Origin: Bacteroidales bacterium | Lineage (GTDB): Bacteria > Bacteroidota > Bacteroidia > Bacteroidales > UBA7960 | Direction of reading: 5' to 3' | Length of the DNA stretch: 20,493 bases | Assembly: GCA_007131125.1 (NCBI GenBank) | Contig: SLRE01000106.1 | Coordinates: 1 to 20,493 of the forward strand | Shown here: positions 5,300 through 12,947 of the stretch, in pieces | Position numbering within the stretch: position 1 is the first letter of the stretch | Layout: each line of letters begins with the position of its first letter | Position numbers and translations under genes: made by a program | The notes under the pieces: generated by a model | Told to the model about the DNA's origin: nothing | Seen by the model: the letters and a program-made list of their open reading frames with translations, nothing else | Databases searched by the model: none

Positions 5300-7552
5300 C
5301 TAAGCTTCAGACTCGGATTCCATCTTGCCGATACGTGTAACTTTCTGAATACCTTTTATTTTCTTCAACTTTTTGATGAGGTTGTTCAGGTGCTGGGTGT
5401 CGTTTATATACAACATTACCGTTCCCTGAAATGTTCCGTCGTGGGTATCGAAATGAATATTGCGAATATTGATATTGTATTCGCTGGAGATAATGTTTGT
5501 GAGGTTTTTCAAAAGGCCCACATCATCAATGCCTTTGATCCTGATACCCGATAGAAAGGCAATGGATTTGTTGGTCATCCATTTGGCTTTTACGATGCGA
5601 TAGGCATATTTCGACATCAGCTGCACGGCATTGGGGCAATTGTTGCGATGGATCTTGATGCCGTCGTTGATGGTAACAAAGCCAAATACATCGTCACCGG
5701 GTATTGGGCTGCAGCAGGGCGAAAGGGAATATTTCAGGTTTTCGAGGCTGTCACCAATGAGCAGGGTGTCGGGTTTATCTTTTAACTGCTGCCTGATGGG
5801 GTCTACCCCGGGTTCCTTGCCGGCTGAAGGTTCCTTCGAGCGGGCGAAAGGGTTTTTCAGGTAACTGAAAAAGCCGCTTCGCTCCTTTTCCGACAAATAA
5901 TTTTTCAGATCTTTTTGTCCGATTTTCCCGATGGATACTTCATAATGCAGGTCCAGGGGTGAAGGCAGATTAAAATAATCAAGCAATTTTTGAATATTTT
6001 CCTGGGTGTTTTCGATTTTCAACTGTCGCATTTTTCTCTCCAGGATCTCTTTCCCTTCTTCTGCCTGTTTTTTTCTTGCCTCCTTCAGGGCTGTCTTAAT
6101 TTTTCCTTTGGCCCGGGCTGTGGTTACATACTTTAACCAATCGGGCTTGGGCACTTGTTTGGCCGAGGTAATGATCTCCACCTGATCCCCGCTTTTGAGG
6201 GTATGACTCAGGGGAACAAGCTTGTGGTTTACCTTGGCGCCAAGGCAGTTGTTGCCAACCTGAGTATGTATGCTGTAGGCGAAATCCAGGGCGGTACTAC
6301 CCACAGGAAGGGTTCTGAGTTCGCCTTTCGGAGTAAAAACAATGATTTCATCAGAAAACAGGTTGAGCTTGAAATCGTCAATAAAATCAAGTGCATCAGT
6401 TTCCGAAGTTTTCAAAATATCCCTGATCCTCTTAAGCCATTTATCTATTCCGCTTTCACCGGCTTTGGACTCTTTGTATTTCCAGTGGGCCGCATATCCT
6501 TTTTCAGCCACCTCATCCATGCGGCGGGTCCTTATCTGTACTTCTACCCACTTGCCCTGCCTGCTCATAACTGTGGTGTGCAGGCTTTCGTAACCATTGG
6601 CCTTGGGTGTGGATATCCAGTCTCTGAGGCGATCGGGATTGGGGCGATAAATGTCGGTAACTATGGAATAAGCCTTCCAGCAATCGGCCTTTTCGCGCGA
6701 TTCGGGGGAGTCAAGAATAATCCGGATGGCAAATATATCATAAACCTCCTCAAAAGGAACCTCCTTTTTTTTCATTTTGTTCCAAATGGAACTAATAGAC
6801 TTGGTGCGGGCCAGAACGGTAAATTCCAAATTTTCCTTTTGGAGGGATTTTCTGATTGGAGCTGTAAAGGTGTTGATAAACCGGGTTCGCTCTTCCTGTG
6901 TATCGGCAAGCTTCTGAGCAATGGTATTATAGGCTTCCGGTTCGGTGTATTTCATGGCCAGGTCTTCCAGTTCGCTTTTGATGGCATGAAAACCAAGACG
7001 ATGGGCCAGGGGAGCAAAAAGATAAAGGGTTTCATTGGCCACCTTCAGCTGTTTTTTTGGGGGCAGGGAATCCAGGGTACGCATGTTGTGCAGGCGATCG
7101 GCCAACTTTATTAGTATTACCCGCACATCGTCAGAAAGAGTAAGCAGCATTTTGCGGAAGTTCTCTGCCTGAACCGAGGTGGTCTGGTCAAAAATGTCGG
7201 AAATTTTGGTGAGCCCGTCAATGATACGGGCAACTTCTTCCCCGAAATATTCCTCAATATCCGAAAGGGTATAATCGGTATCTTCCACCACATCGTGCAA
7301 AAGGGAGCAAACCACACTGGTGACCCCGAGTCCAATCTCCTCCACCACGCTTTTTGCCACGGCAATGGGATGATATATATAGGGTTCCCCGCTTTTGCGC
7401 CTGTGATCTTTATGGGCCTGCATTGCAAAATCAAAAGCCTGCCGTATTAGCTTGCGGTCCTCCTTACTGGTGTTGGGACGGCAAACAGACAAAAGGGAAC
7501 GGTATTTTTTCAGGATTTCCTTTCGTTCTTCTTCTAAGGCGATTTTATGCAT
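5300..7552 (-). CDS. RelA/SpoT-homolog (p)ppGpp synthetase/hydrolase
   Basis: The 750-residue protein is a long RSH. Residues about 40-190 are the HD hydrolase domain with all expected metal residues (His61, His86-Asp87 in HDVVED, Asp152 in ADRLHN), so hydrolase activity should be intact. Residues about 240-360 are the nucleotidyltransferase synthetase domain, with DIFAIRI, the loop STPKANGYESLHTTV and VEVQIRT. The TGS domain is about 403-463 (VFTPKGELRTLPVGSTALDF). A helical region follows, then a Cys/His segment (SLSPCCSPIPGDD, HRNNCPNA) and a C-terminal ACT domain. It is probably bifunctional, making the alarmone on starved ribosomes and degrading it otherwise. The gene lies between ppx and fur, with a -7 box of its own. 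Nearby ppk/ppx and purA fit the known links of (p)ppGpp to polyphosphate and purine synthesis. I leave the symbol blank because rel, relA and spoT are all used for such proteins. Confidence 0.96.
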   Translation of the reverse strand: MHKIALEEERKEILKKYRSLLSVCRPNTSKEDRKLIRQAFDFAMQAHKDHRRKSGEPYIYHPIAVAKSVVEEIGLGVTSVVCSLLHDVVEDTDYTLSDIEEYFGEEVARIIDGLTKISDIFDQTTSVQAENFRKMLLTLSDDVRVILIKLADRLHNMRTLDSLPPKKQLKVANETLYLFAPLAHRLGFHAIKSELEDLAMKYTEPEAYNTIAQKLADTQEERTRFINTFTAPIRKSLQKENLEFTVLARTKSISSIWNKMKKKEVPFEEVYDIFAIRIILDSPESREKADCWKAYSIVTDIYRPNPDRLRDWISTPKANGYESLHTTVMSRQGKWVEVQIRTRRMDEVAEKGYAAHWKYKESKAGESGIDKWLKRIRDILKTSETDALDFIDDFKLNLFSDEIIVFTPKGELRTLPVGSTALDFAYSIHTQVGNNCLGAKVNHKLVPLSHTLKSGDQVEIITSAKQVPKPDWLKYVTTARAKGKIKTALKEARKKQAEEGKEILERKMRQLKIENTQENIQKLLDYFNLPSPLDLHYEVSIGKIGQKDLKNYLSEKERSGFFSYLKNPFARSKEPSAGKEPGVDPIRQQLKDKPDTLLIGDSLENLKYSLSPCCSPIPGDDVFGFVTINDGIKIHRNNCPNAVQLMSKYAYRIVKAKWMTNKSIAFLSGIRIKGIDDVGLLKNLTNIISSEYNINIRNIHFDTHDGTFQGTVMLYINDTQHLNNLIKKLKKIKGIQKVTRIGKMESESEA

Positions 7553-7574
7553 TTTGCAGGTGTTTTTTTTAAAG

Positions 7575-7600
7575 TTTCCTTATTGCAAAGATAAGGGAAA
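7575..7600 (-). promoter_or_regulatory. -7 box (TATCTTTG) of rsh inside a dyad
   Basis: TATCTTTG on the minus strand (7586-7593) fits TAnnTTTG and repeats the box of the Fur-family gene exactly. It is embedded in an inverted repeat: CCTTAT (7578-7583) and ATAAGG (7591-7596), extended by TTT/AAA with one bulged base. The dyad covers the -7 box and the expected transcription start, so it is placed like an operator. No TTTG is present at -33. The leader would be about 25-30 bases. Confidence 0.55.
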
Positions 7601-7617
7601 TAATACTTTAAATCCGG

Positions 7618-7647
7618 CCGGGCCAAGGCCCGGGGAGGAATGCTCCC
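7618..7647. repeat. Two tandem G/C-rich hairpins between ppx and rsh
   Basis: CCGGGCC (7618-7624) and GGCCCGG (7627-7633) form a 7-bp palindrome around AA. The hairpin would be six pairs closed by a tetraloop. A second stem, GGGAG/CTCCC (7633-7637 with 7643-7647), abuts it, sharing base 7633. Neither is followed by a T-run on either strand, so they are not standard terminators. They stand out by G+C content from the A/T-rich surroundings. They may protect the ppx transcript end or act as a pause site. Confidence 0.55.
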
Positions 7648-7667
7648 TGAATGAAAACAAGCGCAGT

Positions 7668-8549
7668 TTATTGCCGGTTCAACTCAGAATAAAGGTTATG
7701 GATGATACCATCGGAAAGGCCAACTTTGGGGACATAGATCGAACCGGTATTTAATTGCTTCATGATAAAGCGAAAAATCTGTCCGGCAGGAATTATCACA
7801 TCAGCCCTGTCAGGCCGCAATCCCATAATTTCTATCCTTTCTTTAAGAGAAAAAAGGGACAGGTGTTTCAAGGCATATTCAAGATTATCGTAGGAAAGGG
7901 TATTTTCGGGAATTCGTCCATATAGCTTGGTGATCTTGTTGATATTGCCGCCAGAACCTACCAAAAGCAGGCTGGCAGGGTTGCCCGTAAATTTTTTAAG
8001 CCAGACTTTCAATGCATCCCATTCTTTTTTCTTCACTTTTTTGTTGAGCAGCCTAACAGTACCGATCCTGAAACTTGCCGAATCAATGATTTTCCTGTCT
8101 TTCAGTATGGATATTTCGGTACTGCCTCCTCCCACATCCACAAACATCACAAAATCATGTTCTTTGGCAATGCGCATATCGCTGACGGCACTCAGCAGGC
8201 TTGCCTCTTTCAGTCCGTCAATGATCTCTATTTCTATACCGGTTTGATGACGAATGGCATCCAATACCTCCTTACGGTTTTGAGCCTCCCGCATGGCTGC
8301 AGTAGCACAGGCCTTAAACGCCACAGGCTGATACACTTCTATGAGCAGCTTAAATGCTTCCATGGTTTTGATCAACTTGCCGGTTTTTTCGGGTGAAATG
8401 CGGTTGTTATTAAAAACATCTTCCCCTAAACGGATGGGTATCCGCACAAGGGAGGCTTTTTCCACCGTTATGTTTCCGTTTTGCCTGAAAGCATTGGAAA
8501 AAAGAAGCCGAACAGCATTGGTTCCGATGTCTATAGCTGCCAGTAACAT
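7668..8549 (-). CDS. Exopolyphosphatase / pppGpp phosphohydrolase family protein (Ppx/GppA)
   Basis: The 293-residue protein is a single Ppx/GppA domain of the actin-like ATPase fold, lacking the extra C-terminal domains of the roughly 510-residue Escherichia coli enzyme, as in many short bacterial PPX proteins. Visible motifs are AIDIGTNAVRLL (5-16), TAAMREAQN (83-91), DGLKEA with a conserved Glu115, the phosphate loop VDVGGGSTE (137-145) and LLVGSGGNINK. Members remove terminal phosphate from polyphosphate or convert pppGpp to ppGpp. Sequence alone does not decide which, and both would make sense here, between ppk and rsh. Its ATG is 13 bases after the ppk stop, so the two are almost certainly co-transcribed, pairing synthesis and breakdown of polyphosphate. 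Family assignment is firm; substrate is open. Confidence 0.93.
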   Translation of the reverse strand: MLLAAIDIGTNAVRLLFSNAFRQNGNITVEKASLVRIPIRLGEDVFNNNRISPEKTGKLIKTMEAFKLLIEVYQPVAFKACATAAMREAQNRKEVLDAIRHQTGIEIEIIDGLKEASLLSAVSDMRIAKEHDFVMFVDVGGGSTEISILKDRKIIDSASFRIGTVRLLNKKVKKKEWDALKVWLKKFTGNPASLLLVGSGGNINKITKLYGRIPENTLSYDNLEYALKHLSLFSLKERIEIMGLRPDRADVIIPAGQIFRFIMKQLNTGSIYVPKVGLSDGIIHNLYSELNRQ

Positions 8550-8562
8550 ATATTAAATTTTA

Positions 8563-10632
8563 TTAATTAATTTTGCGATGGTATTTTTCCTTGAAATATT
8601 CGTAAATCGCAACCTGGCTTCTGACAGGATTTTCAGGATTCAGTTTGCGATAGGTGTTATTTTGTTTTTTGTCTATTGTGCGGGCTTTTTCATTATCCTT
8701 CCACTGAATCTCCATCATGGTAAGTAATTCTTCCTGAAGTTCTTTATCATAAACCGGGCAACCTACTTCAATGCGGTGATCAAGATTCCGAACCATAAGG
8801 TCGGCAGAGGAGATAAAAAAGCGTTGATCCCCCCCATTATGAAAAATAAATACCCTTGAGTGCTCCAGAAAACGATCTACAATGCTGATTGCTTCAATAT
8901 TTTCGCTAAGTCCGGGAACACCGGGCACCAACACACAAATACCCCTGATGTTGAGCCGGCATTTTACTCCGGCCTGGCTGGCCTGATAAAGTTTTTTTAC
9001 CAGGCTCTCGTCAACCAGTGAGTTGAGCTTTAGGAATATGGATGCTTCATTTCCGGATTTGGCATTGGAGATCTCCTGGTCGATCATTCTCATGATAAAC
9101 CTGCGGGTGCGAAAGGGAGATACCACAAGGTTCTTAAAGGTTACCGGACCATAATAGTTTTTTTCAAAAAGGCTGAAAACCTTATCCACCTCATGGGTAA
9201 TTTGCGGGTTGCTGGTTAGCAGGCTGTCATCGCAATAAAGCCGGGCCGTTTCTTCGTTAAAGTTGCCGGTGCCAATATTCGCGTACAAAACATTCTCTTT
9301 TTTTTCCTTTCTTCTGATCAATATGAGTTTGCTATGAACCTTCAAACCCGGAAGGCCGTGGATGATATTCACACCCTCTTCCTGCATTTTTTCAGACCAG
9401 AAAATATTGGCCTGCTCATCGAAGCGGGCCTGAAGCTCAAGAAAAACCGTTACCTTTTTGCCGTTCCTTGCCGCATTGATCAGGGCATTCACCACGCGCG
9501 AACCTTTGGCCACCCGGTACAAAGTCATTTTAATCGACCTCACCTTAGGATCAATGGAAGCTTCACGCAAAAGGTCAATAATATATTGAAAAGACTGATA
9601 CGGAAAATGCAACATGATATCCTTTTGTCGCAGAGTGGACAGTATACTTCTGCTCCCTGCCAGGTCAGGATGGGGAAGCGGAGGTGCCGGGGGATATTCC
9701 AGTTGGGGGCCTCCCACATTGGGAAAATTCATGTAATCCTTAAAGTTCTGGTAACGTCCTCCGGGAATAATGCTGTCTTTTTCTGTGATTTTCAGCTTTT
9801 GGGTAAGCAATTCAAGCAATACGGAGGGCATTCGCTGATCATAAATAAACCTTACCGGCCGGCCTTTTTTCCTTTGCTTAAGACTTTCGGTCATGCGTTC
9901 CATAAAACTTTTTGACACATCATTGTCCAGATCCAGTTCTGCATCCCGGGTAAGCTTTATGGAATAAGCATGAAAAACGTTGTACGGGAAAATGGAAAAA
10001 ATCTCTGCAAGGTTAAAGCGGATTACATCATCCAGCAGCATGATATAATTTCTTTCTGCTTTTTTTGGCAGGATCACAAACCTGGAAACATTGGAAATGG
10101 GCACCTTGATCAGGGCAAAGTCTTCTTTGGAAGGCCGGTCTTTTATCTGAAGATGAACGGCAAGGTAAATGGAACGATCGCGCAAAAAGGATGAGCGCTT
10201 AAAGTTCTTGATCATCACCGGAAATAGGTTGGCCCTTACATGCTCGCGAAAAAACTGGGTAATGTATGCTCCCTGGTCGGCGGTAATCTGTTTTTCATCT
10301 ATAAGGAAAATTTTTTCCTTTTCCAGGGCTTTGGTCAGGTCTTCGTGGATTTCTTCAAAACGGATTTGTTGCTTCAGGTCGATTTCATTGATCTTATCCA
10401 GTATTTTCCCGGGGTCGAGGTCAACAATGTCGGGGTTTTCCAGTCGAATATCCCTCAAGCGCCTCATGGTTGCCACCCTTACCCTGAAAAACTCATCCAG
10501 GTTGTTGGAAAAGATTCCTAAAAAGCGAAGGCGTTCCAGCAGGGGCAACCGCTCATCCGCAGCTTCCTGCAACACACGTTCATTAAAGGACAGCCAGCTG
10601 ATCTCCCGGTTGATAACCTGAAACTTACTCAT
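8563..10632 (-). CDS. ppk: Polyphosphate kinase 1
   Basis: PPK1 polymerises the gamma-phosphate of ATP into inorganic polyphosphate through a phosphohistidine intermediate. The 689-residue length is normal. The N-terminal signature NREISWLSFNERVLQEA (8-24) and FSNNLDEFFRVRVATM (41-56) are typical. The two phospholipase D-like halves carry His433 (GLKVHSKLILI), equivalent to the autophosphorylated E. coli His435, and His591 (LEHSR), equivalent to His592. ANIGTGNFNE (451-460) and DHRIEVGCPVYD (618-629) are also present. The ATG at 10632 begins MSKFQ. Hairpins with T-runs between sixA and this gene suggest separate transcription. A possible -7 box with one mismatch (AATTTTTG on the minus strand, 10670-10677) lies in the leader but is weak. 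ppx follows after 13 bases. Confidence 0.98.
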   Translation of the reverse strand: MSKFQVINREISWLSFNERVLQEAADERLPLLERLRFLGIFSNNLDEFFRVRVATMRRLRDIRLENPDIVDLDPGKILDKINEIDLKQQIRFEEIHEDLTKALEKEKIFLIDEKQITADQGAYITQFFREHVRANLFPVMIKNFKRSSFLRDRSIYLAVHLQIKDRPSKEDFALIKVPISNVSRFVILPKKAERNYIMLLDDVIRFNLAEIFSIFPYNVFHAYSIKLTRDAELDLDNDVSKSFMERMTESLKQRKKGRPVRFIYDQRMPSVLLELLTQKLKITEKDSIIPGGRYQNFKDYMNFPNVGGPQLEYPPAPPLPHPDLAGSRSILSTLRQKDIMLHFPYQSFQYIIDLLREASIDPKVRSIKMTLYRVAKGSRVVNALINAARNGKKVTVFLELQARFDEQANIFWSEKMQEEGVNIIHGLPGLKVHSKLILIRRKEKKENVLYANIGTGNFNEETARLYCDDSLLTSNPQITHEVDKVFSLFEKNYYGPVTFKNLVVSPFRTRRFIMRMIDQEISNAKSGNEASIFLKLNSLVDESLVKKLYQASQAGVKCRLNIRGICVLVPGVPGLSENIEAISIVDRFLEHSRVFIFHNGGDQRFFISSADLMVRNLDHRIEVGCPVYDKELQEELLTMMEIQWKDNEKARTIDKKQNNTYRKLNPENPVRSQVAIYEYFKEKYHRKIN

Positions 10633-10685
10633 GCATTATAGAATAATTACTCCCCTTGAAGGCTTTCGTCAAAAATTGTGGCCCC

Positions 10686-10735
10686 AAAAAAGGTTTTTCC
10701 GTTTCAGGAAAAAACATGCCTGCAATATTGGGCAT
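10686..10735 (-). terminator. Two tandem terminator-like hairpins after sixA
   Basis: Reading the minus strand from the sixA stop, the first hairpin is ATGCC/GGCAT (10716-10720 with 10731-10735), followed after one base by six T (10709-10714). Those T residues begin the second stem, TTTTTCC/GGAAAAA (10694-10700 with 10707-10713), followed after two bases by another T-run (10686-10691). Stems are short or A/T-rich, so each alone is weak. The arrangement suggests that transcription from glyA/sixA is reduced before ppk. Confidence 0.5.
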
Positions 10736-10779
10736 TTAAATTTACAATCTTATTAATTTATTGTTAAATATTTCCAGCC

Positions 10780-11271
10780 TTAAAGCAGTTTAGGATTAAC
10801 AATAAAGTTGACCTTTTTGATTGAGAGAGGAATTTCTTCCCACTTCCGGGTATCAAAAGAAATACTCACCACGGCAGAGGTCGACAGGTATTCGATCTTG
10901 TCCTCTAAAAACTCATTGGCAAATTGAGTCATGGCAGGATTGTGCCCAACCATCATCACGGTATTTTTTTCTTCAGGAAGCCCAAAAACCACCTCCTGCA
11001 AACCGGAGGTGCCCGAAAAATAAACCTGACTTTCCACCTGGATCTCATGAAGGGGATAGCCGAGCCCCTCAGCAAATATCTTTGCCGTTTCAAAAGCTCT
11101 CACCGCATGACTGGAAACAATCAAATCAGGAAAAACCTGCCGCTCTTTCAGGTAAGCTGCGACTTTATTCGCTCGGGACTCCCCTTTTTTGAGCAGGGGT
11201 CTTTCAAAATCCTGCAGGTCGGGGTCCAACCATGATGATTTGGCATGACGAACCAATATTAGTGTTTTCAC
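10780..11271 (-). CDS. sixA: Phosphohistidine phosphatase SixA family protein
   Basis: The 163-residue protein belongs to the histidine phosphatase superfamily, branch 1. Its catalytic RHG-type motif is LVRHAKSSW (His9, Arg8), with Arg58 (SSHAVRA) and His110 (MMVGHNPAMT) completing the phosphate pocket. RHAKSSW is characteristic of SixA rather than of phosphoglycerate mutases. E. coli SixA acts on phosphohistidine-bearing proteins. The protein here has no signal peptide and should be cytoplasmic. The start codon is GTG at 11271, followed by a typical MKTLILVRHA sequence; I see no better ATG. It lies between glyA, whose terminator precedes it, and ppk, whose product carries a phosphohistidine. 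Substrate is unknown. Confidence 0.92.
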   Translation of the reverse strand: MKTLILVRHAKSSWLDPDLQDFERPLLKKGESRANKVAAYLKERQVFPDLIVSSHAVRAFETAKIFAEGLGYPLHEIQVESQVYFSGTSGLQEVVFGLPEEKNTVMMVGHNPAMTQFANEFLEDKIEYLSTSAVVSISFDTRKWEEIPLSIKKVNFIVNPKLL

Positions 11272-11397
11272 TTTGAAAAGTTTTGGTTAAACTAAAACGC
11301 CTTTCAGTTCAATTGGTTTTTTTTATCAAGGTAAAAAAAAATTGTAACATATTCGCAAGCTAAGTGCGATATTCAGGAGTTTTTTAACATTAACAGC

Positions 11398-11424
11398 AAA
11401 AAAAAGAGGCCCCGAAAGGCCTCT
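11398..11424 (-). terminator. Intrinsic terminator of glyA
   Basis: On the minus strand a perfect 7-bp G/C-rich stem (AGAGGCC 11405-11411 with GGCCTCT 11418-11424, 6-base loop) is followed by seven T (11398-11404). It lies about 30 bases after the glyA stop and separates glyA from sixA. Confidence 0.88.
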
Positions 11425-11454
11425 GATAATTTATGGTGCAAACAACAAACTGCA

Positions 11455-12735
11455 TTAATAAGCAAAGAGCGGAAAATCCTTCATCAGGCTGTTGACCTTA
11501 TTTTTTACTCCCTCAATAACTTTTTCATCATCGATGTTGGAGATAACCTCATCGATAAAGTCAACGATTTTTACTGCATGCTCTTCCTTTAAGCCCCTGG
11601 TGGTAATGGCAGGAGCCCCGATGCGGATACCGGAAGTCTGGAATGGCGAACGGCTATCGAAGGGCACCATGTTTTTGTTTATGGTAATATCGGCCAGCAC
11701 CAGGGTATTTTCCACCTTCTTGCCGGTAATTTCTGGAAATTTGGAGCGAAGGTCAATGAGCATCATGTGGTTATCGGTGCCACCGGAAGTAACATGGTAG
11801 CCTTTATCCACAAATGCTTTGGCCATAGCCTGTGCATTTTTTATCACCTGTTTTCCGTAATCAGTGAAGGAGGGATTGAGGGCCTCACCAAAAGCCACGG
11901 CTTTGGCAGCAATAATGTGCTCCAGCGGACCTCCCTGGGTACCCGGGAAAACCGCAGAATCCAGTACCTGCGACATCATTTTTACTTTTCCTTTAGGAGT
12001 TGTCTGGCCCCATGGGTTTTCAAAGTCCTTGCCCATTATGATTAGCCCTCCCCTTGGTCCCCTGAGGGTTTTGTGGGTGGTAGTGGTAATGAAATGGCAA
12101 TGGGGAACCGGATCATTCAGCAATTTGGCTGCAATCAGGCCGGCAGGATGGGCAATATCTGCCATGAGTATGGCACCGATATTGTCGGCAATGGCACGCA
12201 TGCGCTCATAGTCCCAGTCGCGCGGATAAGCCGAAGCTCCTGCAACGATCATTTTGGGCTTTTCTTTCAGGGCTACCCTCTCCATCTGGTCATAATCGAT
12301 GGTTCCGGTTTCTTCACTTACTTCGTAAGCCACCGGGCGGTAAAGAATCCCGGAAAGATTTACCGGAGCGCCGTGAGAAAGGTGTCCTCCATGGCTAAGA
12401 TCCAACCCCATAAAAGTATCGCCGGGTTGCAGGCAGGCAAGAAAAACTGCTGCATTGGCCTGTGCCCCGCTATGGGGCTGAACATTGGCCCATTCGGCAC
12501 CAAACAGCTCTTTGGCCCGGTCTATGGCCAGCTGCTCACTCTGGTCTACAATCTGGCATCCACCATAATAGCGACGCCCGGGATAACCCTCAGCATATTT
12601 GTTGGTCATCACGCTGCCCATGGCCTCCCTTACCTGCTCACTGGCAAAATTTTCGGAAGCAATCAGTTCAACACCATGCAACTGACGCTGGTATTCCTGG
12701 TCAATTAAATCGAATAGTTTGAGATCTCTTTCCAT
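11455..12735 (-). CDS. glyA: Serine hydroxymethyltransferase
   Basis: GlyA converts serine and tetrahydrofolate to glycine and methylene-tetrahydrofolate, feeding one-carbon units to purine and thymidylate synthesis. The 426-residue length is normal. Recognisable segments are VELIASENFAS (22-32), the YAEGYPGRRYYGG glycine-rich region (47-59), LSHGGHLSHG (113-122), the PLP-binding site DIAHPAGL (193-200), and TTTTHKTLRGPRGG with Lys222 as the Schiff-base lysine. The C-terminal part has SGIRIGAPA. The ATG at 12735 starts MERDLKLFDLID with no Shine-Dalgarno. It has its own -7 box and terminator, so it is likely monocistronic. It is divergent from the S9 peptidase gene. Confidence 0.98.
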   Translation of the reverse strand: MERDLKLFDLIDQEYQRQLHGVELIASENFASEQVREAMGSVMTNKYAEGYPGRRYYGGCQIVDQSEQLAIDRAKELFGAEWANVQPHSGAQANAAVFLACLQPGDTFMGLDLSHGGHLSHGAPVNLSGILYRPVAYEVSEETGTIDYDQMERVALKEKPKMIVAGASAYPRDWDYERMRAIADNIGAILMADIAHPAGLIAAKLLNDPVPHCHFITTTTHKTLRGPRGGLIIMGKDFENPWGQTTPKGKVKMMSQVLDSAVFPGTQGGPLEHIIAAKAVAFGEALNPSFTDYGKQVIKNAQAMAKAFVDKGYHVTSGGTDNHMMLIDLRSKFPEITGKKVENTLVLADITINKNMVPFDSRSPFQTSGIRIGAPAITTRGLKEEHAVKIVDFIDEVISNIDDEKVIEGVKNKVNSLMKDFPLFAY

Positions 12736-12787
12736 GATAATCAGTATATTTTTATTTTTCTGAAAAATAATGACTTAAATAAAGGCC

Positions 12788-12795
12788 CAAAATTA
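12788..12795 (-). promoter_or_regulatory. -7 box (TAATTTTG) of glyA
   Basis: TAATTTTG on the minus strand is identical to the purA -7 box. At -33 only TTTC/TTCG is seen, about 20 bases upstream. The predicted leader is about 45 bases. The remaining divergent intergenic region to 12947 contains ACCGG/CCGGT arms around 12853-12885 and a weak plus-strand box TATTTTTA at 12910-12917 that could serve the peptidase gene. Confidence 0.5.
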
Positions 12796-12947
12796 ACAAT
12801 ATTTTCAGGATTTGCCGAAATGAACAAAACTGCTTCCCTCATTTTATTATCAACCGGCCCAAAAACATAAAAATTCAAAACCGGTCTGAAGTTTATTTAA
12901 CAAAAATGGTATTTTTACGCCTCAAATCATCAATACAAACTATCCTT

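Noticed and set aside
5288..5301. AGCCTT/AAGGCT palindrome at the rsh stop as a terminator
   Set aside because: The arms are almost contiguous (2-base loop) and no T-run follows on the minus strand.
6155..7114. 319-codon plus-strand open frame inside rsh
   Set aside because: It lies wholly antisense to a clear RSH coding sequence, has no recognisable motif, and reads as a mirror of the real gene's codon bias.
12073..12708. 211-codon plus-strand open frame over glyA
   Set aside because: Antisense to a clear serine hydroxymethyltransferase, with no independent support.
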